This document shows, piece after piece, positions 37,761 through 48,704 of a stretch of 64,000 bases of DNA. The notes beneath the pieces are model-generated. The model saw only the letters and a list, made by a program, of their open reading frames with translations, was not told the origin of the DNA and ran no database searches. A program made the translations under genes and the position numbers. The stretch comes from Sparassis latifolia (taxonomy: Eukaryota; Basidiomycota; Agaricomycetes; Polyporales; Sparassidaceae). The first letter of the stretch is position 1. The number at the start of each line of letters is the position of its first letter. The stretch covers positions 1,984,001 to 2,048,000 of the forward strand of contig CM031563.1 in the NCBI GenBank assembly GCA_018466975.1, given 5' to 3'.

Positions 37761-39102
37761 ATGGCTTCAGACTTTGACGTCCTCTCACATTTTCTGCCTC
37801 TCGATGAGCTCATCCAAGTGATATACCAGGGACCCTCGCGTTTTGTTGTCCTGTCTTCTGTGAATGAAGTGGGTTGGACGGTTTATGTTGGGTTGAGTGG
37901 ACCGGAAGGCCGCTGGTGGAGCGGACGCTGGACGGAGAAGGACGTCCACAAGACAGTGGTATGTATATCGTCACGCTTATTGAAGCGAACTTTCTGGGTG
38001 TCAAGCTTTCAAGTTTCCTTGAATGTTGAGGATTCTCGGTCTTTGTTAGGGCACCAGATCGTCATCGAAGCTACTTGAGACGTTTACAGAACATCTCACG
38101 GACAAGTTCATCCAAGGAGAGCTATACATAGGAAACTGGAGCTTCGAGAAGGGCGCTGAAATCAATGTACGTCTTCTCATCATGTTCAGTGTGTTTCTTG
38201 GTGGATTCCCTGTACATCGCGTGGACAAGCATCGAGAGAGCGGGGCACTTTCGTGAGTAGCTGGAGTACCCGTATTCTAAACCTTGAGTAAAATATTTCC
38301 TCGACAGCCCCCAATGTCAGTTTGAAGGGGGCACAGGAGTGTGGACATCTACTAGGTGATCTCAAAGACAAACGACCACGCGCCGCTTTCTGTATCCTCA
38401 CTCCTAAAATTTCGAGGGTTGACTATCTGTGACAGCTCACCATCGGCCCCAATGCCAAAACTCCAATTCATATACCATTAGCAGAACTATCTCCGGGAGA
38501 CGCTGCGTCATTCGCAACAAAGGTCTTCACAGATGTATGTGCCATGTCGTACGTCAGGTCTTCGTCGACCGTTTAGCCTTGCAGATCGCCCGGCAAGCCC
38601 AGTCCAGGAAATGCCGACTGCACCCATCATCCTACGATCCTCCAGCGCCTCCAGCCTCGAAGTCCGCACAAGCTTCATCCTCGAAGTCGACGGTGGAATT
38701 GTCGAAGGCAGAAGCGGAGATCAAGCAACTGAAGGCTGAACTCGCTGACGCTCGCCGGAGCCGCACGCCGCCTGCAAGCACGAGCACGGGCACGAAGAAG
38801 GCGGTGAAACGGCCACACTCGCCGGCGGCAGAGAAGGAGATCAATAAATTGAAGGCGCAGCTAGCCCGGACGGAGTCAGAACAGTCTATGCCGGATACAT
38901 CGAAGCTGGTCTCGATTGCGAGTGCGTGTTCCGCTGCGCTAGTGGTTACCAGCCGGTTCTGATGTCCGCGCTCTATCTCCGTTTCATAGAAGGCGCACGG
39001 GGCCGCGCCGCGGCGGTACCGCCGAAGGGTGCGTCGCTGGCAAACCCGTCGAGGAAGCGCCGCAAGTATCAGGCGTTAGAGTTTGGAAGCGACGAGGATT
39101 GA
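37761..39102 (+). CDS. PAXX-like non-homologous end-joining factor
   Basis: The first ATG gives MASDFDVLSHFLPLDELIQV and a beta-rich head (VGWTVYVGLSGPEGRWWSGR). Exons joined by GT-AG introns continue LLETFTEHLTDKFIQGELYI, GNWSFEKGAEIN, LTIGPNAKTPIHIPLAELSP and ALQIARQAQSRKCRLH. A helical, charged region with two leucine-spaced segments follows (EAEIKQLKAELADARR and EKEINKLKAQLARTES). The last exon ends PPKGASLANPSRKRRKYQAL then EFGSDED. That end closely resembles the Ku-binding C-terminus of PAXX (Gly-x-Ser-Leu-x-Asn-Pro plus basic residues, then an acidic end). The head-coil-tail plan is that of the XRCC4/XLF/PAXX superfamily. The assignment rests mainly on the tail, so it is moderately sure. 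Confidence 0.6.
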
Positions 39103-39615
39103 CGTCGGTCCATGGACGTTGCCTACCCCGCGCACTGGCATGGCATCATGGATCTGTCCGGTATTCCTGCGTGTCGCTTCCTGGACTGAAGGATGCACAT
39201 AAGGCGGTGACGAGAGGGTTCACGTGTGCAAACCTTCGCGGACATGTTGTTCTCGAAATGGTGACCTGTCGCCACAGCGAGGGGGCGACTGGACGGACCC
39301 ATTGTCATGCTTAGTTCTATTGCGAGGATACCTCTGTTGTTTCGTTCTGTAGATAGCTATCCGCATAAACTATATAAAGTTGAAATACATTGGTCTCGAC
39401 AGCGGTTTGAACTCTGGAACTTCATCTGCGTAAGAGGAGACTGCATGTGCCCGCGAACGTGCCGGGAATTGAGCGGGTTGCCATATTCACTGGGCGGAAC
39501 TTGCCAGACTGTGACATGTTCAGGGCGCCGGTGTCCGTACATAAATTATCTCCTCCTTTCCTTCACTGTCACTCCTCTACTCCCTAGCTGACCCCTTTGT
39601 TCCGCATCCGCAGCT
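39103..39615. other. Intergenic, nothing recognised
   Basis: This lies between the PAXX-like gene and the next predicted gene on the same strand. Confidence 0.35.
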
Positions 39616-40014
39616 ATGTCCTTCTTCAGCACTATCACAACGAAGTCTCCCATGCAGAGCACGGGCAACAACCCTCAGGTTGAATTCATGTTCAAGCAGA
39701 TTTTGGACGCTGTGCAGAAATCTGTGGGTCTGCCAGAGTCGTGTCGGTGATGTCTTGAACTGACCTCCAGTGGCGTCGGGGACTGGTATTGACAGAATAT
39801 CGAGATTGCAGAAATTCGGTGCGAGTGTCATGAGCTCAGGCAGGCGAACGCCAATCTTGAACGTCTGGTGCGAGAGGGAATGCAGGTGAGCACGAGTGCA
39901 CCGGTTATGCTGCATCGAAAACACATTCGTTTCGCTGGGTTCGGGACATCAGCATGTCCAAGCCGTTGTGGTGAACGCCTCCCAACGCGTGCGCAGTTTG
40001 TGCCAGCTCTTTGA
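39616..40014 (+). CDS. Short putative coiled-coil protein, unknown
   Basis: An ATG (39616) opens MSFFSTITTKSPMQSTGNNP and VEFMFKQILDAVQKS. An intron with GTGGGT donor and TGACAG acceptor joins to NIEIAEIRCECHELRQANAN then LERLVREGMQ, a heptad-like helix. Read on without a further intron it stops at 40014. A GTGAGC donor just after EGMQ could instead lead into more exons, possibly even into the downstream guanylyltransferase frame. No family was recognised. Confidence 0.4.
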
Positions 40015-40176
40015 CATCGTTCTTACGACACGTTCGTGTCACCTTCGTTCTCCCGGTATTCACCATTCCGATAGAACGGCCACATTGGTACCAAGGTTGG
40101 CTTCCAACCTTCTGCTCCTGCCAGCCCCCTGCTCCGCAGCTCGAGGTCACCGTTCCTCAGCCCACCCCTTCCTTCA

Positions 40177-41471
40177 TTGTCTTGCACATCAAGCCTATAT
40201 ATTTCGTCACCCCTGGGCGACAACGCTCTAACCGCGTTCCCTTTCGGCGTTCGCGAAATTCCCGGGTTCTACGTCGTCATCCCCGCTGGTGGCGCAGGGA
40301 CTCGCCTTTGGCCGCTCTCTCGGGAAGAACACCCTAAATTCCTGCTCGACCTTACTCTCAAGGGGCGTTCGCTCATTCAAGCAACTTGGGATCGTCTGCT
40401 ACCCCTGTCTTCGGCAGCACGCACAACGATTGTTGCAGGTCCTGCCCATGTGAAGAGCATCATGGAACAGCTGCCGGACCTTCTTGCACATAATATATTG
40501 TGTGAGCCCAGCGCCAAGGACTCAATGGCCGCCATCGGGCTAGCCGCAGCAGTGCTTGCGCAGCGTGACCCGGATGCCATTATTGGCTCCTTCGCTGCGG
40601 ACCACATGATTTCTGGCGACGACGCGTTCTTGGCCGCGGTCGCGGAGGCAGTTGAGGTCGCAAAGAAAGACTACCTCGTCACAATTGGCATCGCGCCGTC
40701 CCACCCGTCGACTGGGTTCGGATACATCCGTCTGGGAGACAAGCTCGGCATGGACGGCGCGCCCAACGCGCGTCTCGTATCGAGTTTCAAGGAGAAACCC
40801 GACGCGCGCACCGCCGCGGCGTACATCAAGACCGGTATCTACCGCTGGAACGCAGGCATGTTCGTCACGAAGGCGACGTTCCTCATGCAGCTGCTCAAGG
40901 AGTACAAGCCAGAGCTGCACGATGGGCTGGAAAAGATCGCGGCCAGCTGGGACGACGAGAAGCTCAGGCAAGGAGTATTGGATGAAGTCTGGCCGGGGCT
41001 TGAGAAGATTGCGATTGACAACGCTGTTGCGGAGCCTGCGGCGATGGACCGCAGGGTGGCGGTCGTTCCTGCAACATTCGGTAAGTTCGGCGATCACGGT
41101 GTGTTGTTCCTTACTGAATCATGTGTTTTCACGCAGGTTGGGATGATGTCGGTGATTTCTCGTCTCTTGCTGGTCTTATCCCGGCGGAGGCAAATCAGCC
41201 CCGTGTACTCGGGGATAGCGGTCTCGGTATGTTTTCTTCTCAGTGCCAACCACTGAGTTCTGACTTTTGTTCGTTGACAGTGCTCACCGAACAAGCTGCG
41301 GGTGGTATCGTCGTACCCGGCTCAGGGAGGCTGGTCTCCCTTCTCGGAGTAGACGACCTCGTCATTGTCGATATGCCCGATACCCTCCTCGTCACTACTC
41401 GCGCCCGTTCACAAGAAGTGAAGCGCCTCGTAAAGAAGTGTCGCGATGCTGGCTGGAAGCAGCTTCTCTAG
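40177..41471 (+). CDS. Mannose-1-phosphate guanylyltransferase, bacterial ManC type
   Basis: This enzyme makes GDP-mannose from mannose-1-phosphate and GTP. The pyrophosphorylase signature is clear: FYVVIPAGGAGTRLWPLSRE, with EHPKFLLDL next. GSFAADHMI, HPSTGFGYIRLGDKLG, SSFKEKPDARTAAAY and YRWNAGMFVTKATFLMQLLK follow. An intron precedes GWDDVGDFSSLAGLIP, and another precedes AAGGIVVPGSGRLVSLLGVD. It ends DAGWKQLL. The order and motifs are those of ManC/RfbM proteins, not the hexapeptide-repeat PSA1/VIG9 type normally used by fungi. The C-terminal isomerase domain of bifunctional bacterial enzymes is absent. No ATG precedes the signature in frame. The start given is only the open frame, and a short upstream exon is likely. 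Confidence 0.8.
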
Positions 41472-41925
41472 TTTTCTGCAAATACTGGTTGGACTGTCTC
41501 GTGGAACGGGACAATCGGACCGAGAAGCGCAAATCATACCAATGAATCTTTTGTCACGATGTCTGGATTTTGTTTCGTTTTCCCTCGCTACTTGTTATCT
41601 CTATTCAGTGACTATCGTATCTCATGGACTTCTTAGGACATTAATTTCTTCTGTCGTCTATCATACAAAAGCTAGTTCAGGTCTGGCGTAGTCATCGGTA
41701 TATATCTGCTTTATTCGGTCCGACCATTCCTGCGCTACGAAATGGCGCTCACAGAGATCTAGAGTCAATAAATAAAAGCACCCCACTGTCGCTCGCAAAG
41801 TTTGTACATCCTTTTCCAACTAGAGTTCGATCAGAAACATGCACGGGCCAGTTAGTCAACGTTGGCCTATATGTACCTTCTTATTTCCTTCACACTATTT
41901 TCCACTTGTGCTGCGGACACTCGTG
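41472..41925. other. Convergent 3' flanks
   Basis: This lies between the guanylyltransferase stop and the stop of the small secreted-protein gene. It is AT-richer than its surroundings and holds nothing else recognisable. Confidence 0.35.
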
Positions 41926-42432
41926 CTACGGACCAAGCGCTGAGACAGTACACGCCAGTAAGTAATCGATACCACAAGGCAGATGTTGCTCCGAGTGGCA
42001 GTTGGTCAGATAGTTGAAGCTGTTCCATTCAACTCCCGGACTGACAATGTAGTTACACTTGTCAACATTTGCGGTGAGCTCCACGCCACTGGCGCAATCA
42101 TCTATCGAGGTCCAGAGATAGAAAGGCCAACTCGGTCCTTCAGGATTTCAAGCCATGATCACCACGTAACTCTCGGTGGAGTAGCACACGCCGACCTCGA
42201 GATCTGCCAAGAAGTAAATTTCGCAGTCCTCGCACGAGTCGAGGGTACAGATCTGCACCGACTCATTCGCGTTAATCTGGCGTAGGTCGTATGATCGTGA
42301 GAGAGCGATGTTGCGTGCCTGCGGTCTGCTTCATGGCATAGCCTTGATAGCAGACGGAGCGGCAAGGACACCACCGACGGCGAGGACTGGGAGTCCAAGC
42401 GTTATGATAGTAAGGGTAGTAGCGAACCGCAT
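41926..42432 (-). CDS. Small Cys-rich secreted protein, possibly broken
   Basis: The start (42430-42432) gives MRFATTLTIITLGLPVLAVG then GVLAAPSAIKAMP, a good signal peptide, followed by an in-frame TGA. The same frame continues open: QINANESVQICTLDSCEDCE, then IYFLADLEVGVCYSTE. After an intron (donor GTTACG, acceptor GATAG) it reads NDCASGVELTANVDKCNYIV and LPCGIDYLLACTVSALGP. About ten cysteines lie in the mature part. The TGA can be avoided with a 51-bp phase-0 intron (GTCCTTGC...CCGCAG), but that removes the usual cleavage site, so it may be a nonsense mutation. No family was recognised. An effector-like or cell-wall role would be a guess. Confidence 0.5.
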
Positions 42433-43681
42433 AGCTGGCAGTTGTGCAGAGGGGCTGTGAATTGTAAAGTTTTGGTGGAGACACAGCAGAAGTGCAGCGT
42501 GTCGTACAAGAGGCCCAGGAACTGAATAGGTAGTTCCGAGGAGTGATGATGTGTCTCCAAAGATCTGTCTAGACGTTCGAGCGCGTACCTCAGTATGCAC
42601 ATGTACCATTTATTGTGCTCATGGCCCACTTGGAGCTTGATGAAGGCATTGTGCTGGGGTCGATAAGTCACTACTGCCTCGAATGTAAATGTTGAAGAAG
42701 CATGGTAGCAAATAACTCTATGCAGATTCCGTACCTGTCCCTGGCGACATCTAGACTACCAATCGTTGCAAGTTCCATGAAGTCGACATGATAACGGCCA
42801 TGTTGTCATGTGGCCTACAGAACGTGTTCTGCGCGTTTTCTTCGGGTGTGCCACTGCATGCGAAAACCTGTGACGGTACTTGTTTGCGACGCCAAATACT
42901 TGGCACTGTATGAAGGCGATCACAAGCCTGCTAGCTACGAAATATAGTTGGCGTTAGTGTACGCTCTAGGTATATCAGCAATCCAAGCGGCGAGGATTCC
43001 AGTGTGCCCGAGGACAAAAGCCACTAATCTAACTTACCTTCCAAATTAGGCAGATACTGTAAGTATCGATCATCTCGCCCGCCGGCCCGAGCCACTGACA
43101 AGTCTCCTTGCTTCCGACTCCAATTAATCCTGCGGACATGGACAAAATATTGAAGCGGCTACCAGGATTATCCGTACCACCCAGCTTGACTTGGATGCCC
43201 TTGACACCCTGTGCGTGTAGCTCACTCGCAGAGCGCGCGTACCATTGGCGCCACCATGACCACTGAAGCTTGAAGGAAGATTGGGGCTCTCCCGTAGTAC
43301 TTACCGTAACCGTGAGTGCCTTTGGCAGATTTCTCACGCACTTCAGTTGAAATGTGGCCGATGAGCGTTAGTGCTGAGCGCTGAGCTTTCTACCGCCTCC
43401 GGAAAACCATCTCTGCTAAAGAGAAAAAGTGCCGTCAAAGAAATGTCAATATTAATGAGCCCCAACCATGGCGTCAACAACTGACGGCGAGCACCGCGCC
43501 TTCCTGACGCTGCTCGTCGGGCGTCGTGGTTATTATTAGAGACAACGAGAAAAGGTTGGCCTAGGAAATATTGGTATCTCTATGATGGCTCTATCAAGAC
43601 TTGGTACGAACGGCCTAGAGGGTTCCGGGAATAAAATTCCTTACTGCAGGTCGAAAAACCGAAATAAGAGTCCACGGGGTA

Positions 43682-43704
43682 CCCTCCCTCCCTCCCTCCC
43701 TCCT
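43682..43704. repeat. CCCT tandem tract
   Basis: Five CCC runs separated by single T bases occur on the plus strand. The minus strand reads GGGAGGGAGGGAGGG, which could fold as a G-quadruplex. Confidence 0.8.
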
Positions 43705-44120
43705 TCCATATCCGGAAGTGCCGGCCTAATTAGGAAGGTGAGGCACCCAAAAGGTGTAGTCCGGTGGCTTACAGCGATGTTTCTCAAATCCTGTGGCCTA
43801 TCCAGAGAGGAAGGGGATGCATCTGAAAGATCACAGATCTAGTAGTTGCATGTCTTTTGACTGACTACAGAACTTCTTGGGAAGGACTATAGCACCAGTA
43901 ATTAATGCATGACTTGCCCGTGTCAGACTGTTCATCAAGGTCTGCTAAATTCCAGTGTCAGAAAATAACATTGCAAAATCCCAGGTCCACTCATGACCAG
44001 AAAATTTGTCTCTGAAATTAGAAAAGCTCTCAGAAAGGTCAATGTATGGTGGATACACAAACTCATTTAAGGACCGCTGGGAACCCCCTCCCTCCCTAAC
44101 CTCCGGTCTCGGAATTCTCC

Positions 44121-44167
44121 GGCTGGGCCCTCTTGCGAACGGCGTTCGCACTAGAGAGAGCCCAGCC
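44121..44167. repeat. Imperfect palindrome with two nested stems
   Basis: Outer arms GGCTGGGC and GCCCAGCC enclose inner arms GCGAAC and GTTCGC around GGC. It could form a cruciform or RNA hairpin. No gene was linked to it. Confidence 0.6.
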
Positions 44168-44597
44168 GACGGCCATCCCTCACTCAGTGCTTGAGCGCAG
44201 ATTATGAAACCGCTGGTAAGCATTGATGAGAGAGCATCTTCAGATCGCTTAGGTCTTGTGTTTATCGTCTTGTACATATTATTATTACCTTGGCGAGCGC
44301 TTGGACCCGCCCATCCCCCCGTTTGCGTTCATTCATCTTGTGTGTCACAGGACGCACTTACGACCGACCACATAGGCGAAGTTGCTCTGCCATACCCCAG
44401 ATAGCATCGTTCATCCACCTATCTGACCGAACAGCGACTCTTGTTCTCGCATGTCATTGTCTGTCCACCGCCCCCGAGTGATGGACGCACGTACCAGTCC
44501 AATGCAGTATGAGACGTTTCTTTCTGCGCGTCCAGTTCGATGACTCTAACCTTCCTTTTTGCGCAGGCGCGGGCCGCAGCTCCTCCTTTCGGTAGAC

Positions 44598-45631
44598 CTA
44601 TGCTGCCACACGAACTTATCGACCACATTGATCATGACCACTCGGACCGATCGATGCTGACGTTCCGTAATGTCCACAGGACGTGACGGCCATCTCTTCA
44701 GATCCGTGACGATAAAGAGAAAATGTAACCTCGGCGAGCTCCTATCGGTGCTATCGAGATCCAGTGAACACAATCTCGAGCAGAAGGCTGGCGCGTTTTG
44801 CGTAAAGCATCACTCAGGGCGTCTTCAGTGGGTCCTGTCCGCATTTCCCGAGCTCAAGAGCAGACTCGTCACAGGAAAATTCAAACCCCTTAGGGTGCGA
44901 TTCAAATTCTTCGACTTTAAGTTGCTTACCGTGGATCAGCGTTTGGAATTCTCAGCTTGGTAGTTCACGGGCGTGAAGGGCTCTGCTTCATCGTTGCAAA
45001 TTCATCAAATTTGGGGAATTCGAAACTCTGGTGCCTTCCGTTCGCTCTCTAACCTGCTGCTCGATTCAGTGTCTCGTGGCAGTGTCTCCCTTCCTCTGCT
45101 TTGCCCGATCCGCATTGGCCCTCCTTGGTATCTCCCACATCACCGTCAATGCCTCCGACGCAGAGGCTATCATTCCTGTATTTGCTTTGGAGCGTGCTAC
45201 AGAGTGCCATGACAATTCAATCAACTATTCTACGTGCGCTCCACTACAATTCAGTCCGTTGACTTCGGTTATATTCGAAGCTTTGGGGAGGCCTTGCCTG
45301 TCACTTGCATCTTGAAGGACTTGGGGTTGAATCTCGAACGCCTTGCGATGGGATTTGGTATGCGCGATAAACATCTACTTGACTGTGATTCACTCCTCTC
45401 TAGATGCTTCGCGTGACACGACTCTATGTATACGCATGGACTACCTTTAGCTTGGCCGCAGCGATCAATTGTGCTCGCTTCATGTACATGTCTAGACCTC
45501 CGGAACGACGCAGCCATGTGGTATGCATGGTCGAGTGGTATGAAATGGACGAACTGCAAGGATCCGAAACGTGCGCAATATGCGACAATCCGGACTCCGA
45601 AGAAAATGGGATCCTTCACATTCTTTTCTAG
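44598..45631 (+). pseudogene. F-box/LRR-like gene remnant
   Basis: The frame at 44598 starts MLPHELIDHIDHDHSDRSML, the typical F-box opening of agaricomycete F-box proteins, then meets stops. Coding-like stretches reappear in other frames: HITVNASDAEAIIPVFALER, and VDFGYIRSFGEALPVTCILK then DLGLNLERLAMGFG, as in the LRR part of that family. A final open stretch reaches 45631. Several stops and frame changes without good introns indicate a pseudogene. Confidence 0.45.
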
Positions 45632-45782
45632 CCCGTGGTCACAGTGGACGAAAATCTAGAGCTCAAGCCCTCGGCCAAAGATTGTTGCATTTCAAGATGT
45701 TCAACTACGCATGGTATAAACGAACCACCCATCCACCTTCCCGTACGATGACAAATTATACAAGATCCTCACCCGAGTTCGC

Positions 45783-46404
45783 TCAGTCCAGTTCGCTCAG
45801 CACGTAGTCGCGTGCTTCAAACGCATCCTCCCTCATACCGACCACACCTTCACCGAACTGCTTTAAATCCTTGCCAATGCTGTGCCAGTTGATATGGAGA
45901 GCCTCGCTACCTTCTTCAGGCTCATTGCGAGCCAACAGCTCGTCCTCGAAGGCTCGAGCCAACAGCTCATCGTCGAATGCTCGAGCCAACAGCTCGTCGT
46001 CAAAAGCGCGAGCCATGATCGGGTCCTCCTCACGCAGGAAGTGCGCCAAGACACCTCCGACCTTGCCGGCCACGCTTCCGATCTTCTTTCCGACCTTCTT
46101 CCAGTTGATATGAAGGGCCTCGCTGCCTGCAGGCGCTCCGCGCGCCATGAGCTCGTCCTCGAAGGCGCGAGCCATAATCGGGTCCTCACGAATGACTTTC
46201 ATAAGGAGACTTGCAACTTCGCCCGTATAGTGTCCGGCCTTCTTCCAGTTGACCGCCCCGCTACCACTATCAGATTTCAATCCATGTCAGAACACCGCAC
46301 GATTGATGGGAGACACGAACCTCGCGGGAGCGATAGGGAAGGCAAGAACATGAGTAGCGGAAGCGGCGACGAGAAGAGCAGAGACAGCGGTGGTTGAACG
46401 CATC
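45783..46404 (-). CDS. Secreted repeat protein of the GSEAINW family, copy D
   Basis: The start (46402-46404) gives MRSTTAVSALLVAASATHVL, with AFPIAPA next. A phase-2 intron (GTTCGTGTC...CTGATAG) follows, as in copy C. The mature part has three modules: GSGAVNWKKAGHYTGE, GSEALHINWKKVGKKIGSVA and GSEALHINWHSIGKDLKQFG. The linker after the second is expanded: the nine residues FDDELLARA are repeated, giving three ELLAR copies in a row. The C-terminus is FEARDYVLSELD. The reading frame is intact through one intron. The second and third modules carry a two-residue insert (LH) absent elsewhere. The function is unknown; the layout suggests a precursor that yields several similar peptides. Confidence 0.7.
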
Positions 46405-46569
46405 GTGTTTGATGATATTAAGAATAGAAGGGCGGGATTGGATGGATGGAGTGGTGTCGTTAAAGCGTGTCAAGTCGAACAAAGTCGTAAAATAAAATGC
46501 AAGAATGAACGAATAACAAGTGAGGCTGGCGGAAGTTCGTTAGCACGCTATCTGCAAGACAATGAGGAA

Positions 46570-46667
46570 AAGACTCACTATCCAGTACCTACTTGTAAGT
46601 CTTTGGCTTAGAGGGCGCAGGGGAGAGAGCTGGAGACACACAGATAGACTGGGGTGTACTTATACGT
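46570..46667 (-). promoter_or_regulatory. Promoter and 5'-UTR block of copy D
   Basis: On the minus strand a TATA-like GTATAAGTAC (near 46657-46667) is followed by GTACTGGATAGTGAGTCTT (46570-46588). The second block matches the one before copies C and E. Confidence 0.55.
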
Positions 46668-47969
46668 GGACGTTGTGTAGGCCAAGAGTTGCTCGTATCG
46701 CCTCGGCGCCATGGCACCGGCGCTCGTGATGGCCAGAGGCCTAGGACAAGCTGATGCGCTCAGATGCATGTAAGTACCATCCTTAGCAGCAACTTTACTC
46801 GGATATATCATTAACGATCGGCGGTAGGCAGAGATGCGTGGATCACACTCGCCAGCCTTGCGCCAGCCCGCTCTTATCAATCCATGTGTCTGATGTGCCT
46901 TGAAGAATCACTCATTTCCTGTTCCTCGCATGCAAGGGAGTAAAAAACATACGTCAACCCTCAGCGCTCAGCCTCCAGGATGCAGGATGCCAAAACGTTC
47001 TACACACCAGTCGAAGCAGTGTTACGGGCATCGATGAGCATATCTCAAGCATCTCAAGGATCCCGCAGTTGCCAAGCGAAGAACAACACCTTCGTCGGAG
47101 TGTTACGACCGTTTCAACTCGCATGAGGCTTCCGACGATCGGTGATGGGCCTGCCATCCGCGCATATCATCGAGGTGGTGAACGAGGGACATTGTGTTCC
47201 AGTGCGTTTCCCCAGATCCCTGAGACTGAGATAGTCACATGATAAAACTTTCAGTGGATTAAACATGCAATGACGATTGCTTCTCTGACTCTCCACAGAA
47301 GCTAGCAAAAAGGCGTGCCCTACATAACGCGTACTTCCAGAGCCTAAGTTCATTGCGGTCGATCGTTGTGCTCCTCATCAGTTCCGTGGACGCCAAATGA
47401 TGGTAGTGATGCCTGGTCTCTCTGGGATGCTGTGCGTTAGGCTCATATCGCATCCGGCGTAAACACAATGACTTGACGACCACTGATAGAATCGTACGTA
47501 GGAATGGACAGCCGCTGATCTCTGCGTCTGAGACAAATTCGAAACGCTTCCTGAAGCACATGGGATTAGGGAACTAGTTGCAGCTAAGTTGCAGCGAGTA
47601 CTGCCGGCAGGCACAAAGGCATTGGACGTGAGGACGTGCGTGTACTCCAGATGCGAGTTTTAGGTGCGAGTACTCTTGTCGTATTCAAGCTGTAACCCCA
47701 GCTCGGCTGATTGCTGGTACGCGAATTTGTTGTCAACTAATCAGAGGTCAAGGTTCAGTAGTTGTGCACACAATCAGCAGCTGTTAGAGACCAACTCAAC
47801 TTGTGGCTCAAATGAATGACCAGAATCCTCTCCGGTGAGACTGATATTCGCAGAACACAACAATACTGAGTCCTCAATAAAACCTCTGCGCTTCACCAAT
47901 ACCAAACGACAAGACGACTACAAAGGACACACTACAGAAACGATTGCCATCACCTCATGGTGTCTTCAT
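46668..47969. other. 1.3-kb gap without a recognisable gene
   Basis: Frames of up to about 100 codons occur on the minus strand without a domain I know. Confidence 0.35.
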
Positions 47970-48704
47970 TCAGTCCAGCTCATCCAAGCTCCTTGCGTAG
48001 TCACCATGAGTAAGATTCAGTTCACGCAGTACAGGAAGATGAATAGGAGCAAAAACTCACTCGCGTCTGACGACGCGTTCAAAAAATTGACCTGCATCTT
48101 TCAGGAAGATTTCGCTTCACGTTCGAACGCAGCACGCTCGAGGAGCTCGCGTTTGAATGCACCCTTGACAAGTTGGCCAGCGTCCTTCAGGAATGATCTT
48201 GCTTCAGGCTCGCACATAGAACGCTCGAGCATTTCGCGTCTGAAGACCCTCGAAGAACTGACCTGCATCCCTTAGAAATGATCTCGCTTCGGGCTCAGAC
48301 TCTGAGTATTTCACGCCTGAACAGGCCCTCGAAGAATTGTCCTGCTTCTTTCAGGAATGACCTTGCTTCATGCTCGGACATGGATTGTTCTAGCATCTCC
48401 CGACGGAAGACACCCTCGAGGAGTTGACCTGCATCTTCAGGAACGACTGCGCTCCTGGCTCAGATGCGGCGCTCTCGAGGAGCCCGTGCCTCAAGATACC
48501 TTCGAAGAACTGCTCCACGTCCTTGAGAAAAACCTTGCTTCTGCGGGGGCGACGGCAGTGGTCGGGTAGAGAACATGTTGAACTCCCCGTGAGATAGGCC
48601 ATCGCATTCTCAAGGCGTCGCATGAACTACACCCACGGAACACGGATTGCAGGTGCCGCAATTGCAAGAACACCACCCGAAATGAATGAAACAGAGGAGC
48701 ACAT
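47970..48704 (-). pseudogene. Second secreted-repeat family with dibasic sites, frameshifted
   Basis: The start (48702-48704) gives MCSSVSFISGGVLAIAAPAI and an intron after RVP. Six modules of about 28 residues follow on the minus strand, spread over three frames. Consensus pieces are RSFLKDAGQFFEG, VFRREMLERS and MSEPEA. Five module borders carry RR or KR (FRRE, FKRE, VRRE), the cleavage site of the Kex2 protease, so the plan fits the Kex2-processed repeat proteins of fungi. Single-base losses, several in short A or T runs, break the frame about four times. A GTGAGT intron joins RRE to SLDELD-stop, the same ending as the GSEAINW family. This is probably a recent pseudogene, though sequence error is possible. 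Confidence 0.6.

Larger units (their letters stand above)
42433..44597. other. 2.2-kb gap without a supported gene
   Basis: A minus-strand frame at 43029-43337 (KALTVTVSTTGEPQSSFKLQ) was not recognised. The region holds a CCCT tract and a hairpin, listed separately. Confidence 0.35.

Noticed and set aside
40540..41097. Minus-strand frame of 185 codons inside the guanylyltransferase gene
   Set aside because: It is the shadow of a GC-rich coding exon and has no recognisable domain.
39616..41471. One fused gene from the coiled-coil frame into the guanylyltransferase
   Set aside because: No acceptor gives a convincing in-frame join, so the two were kept apart, although the enzyme's start remains open.
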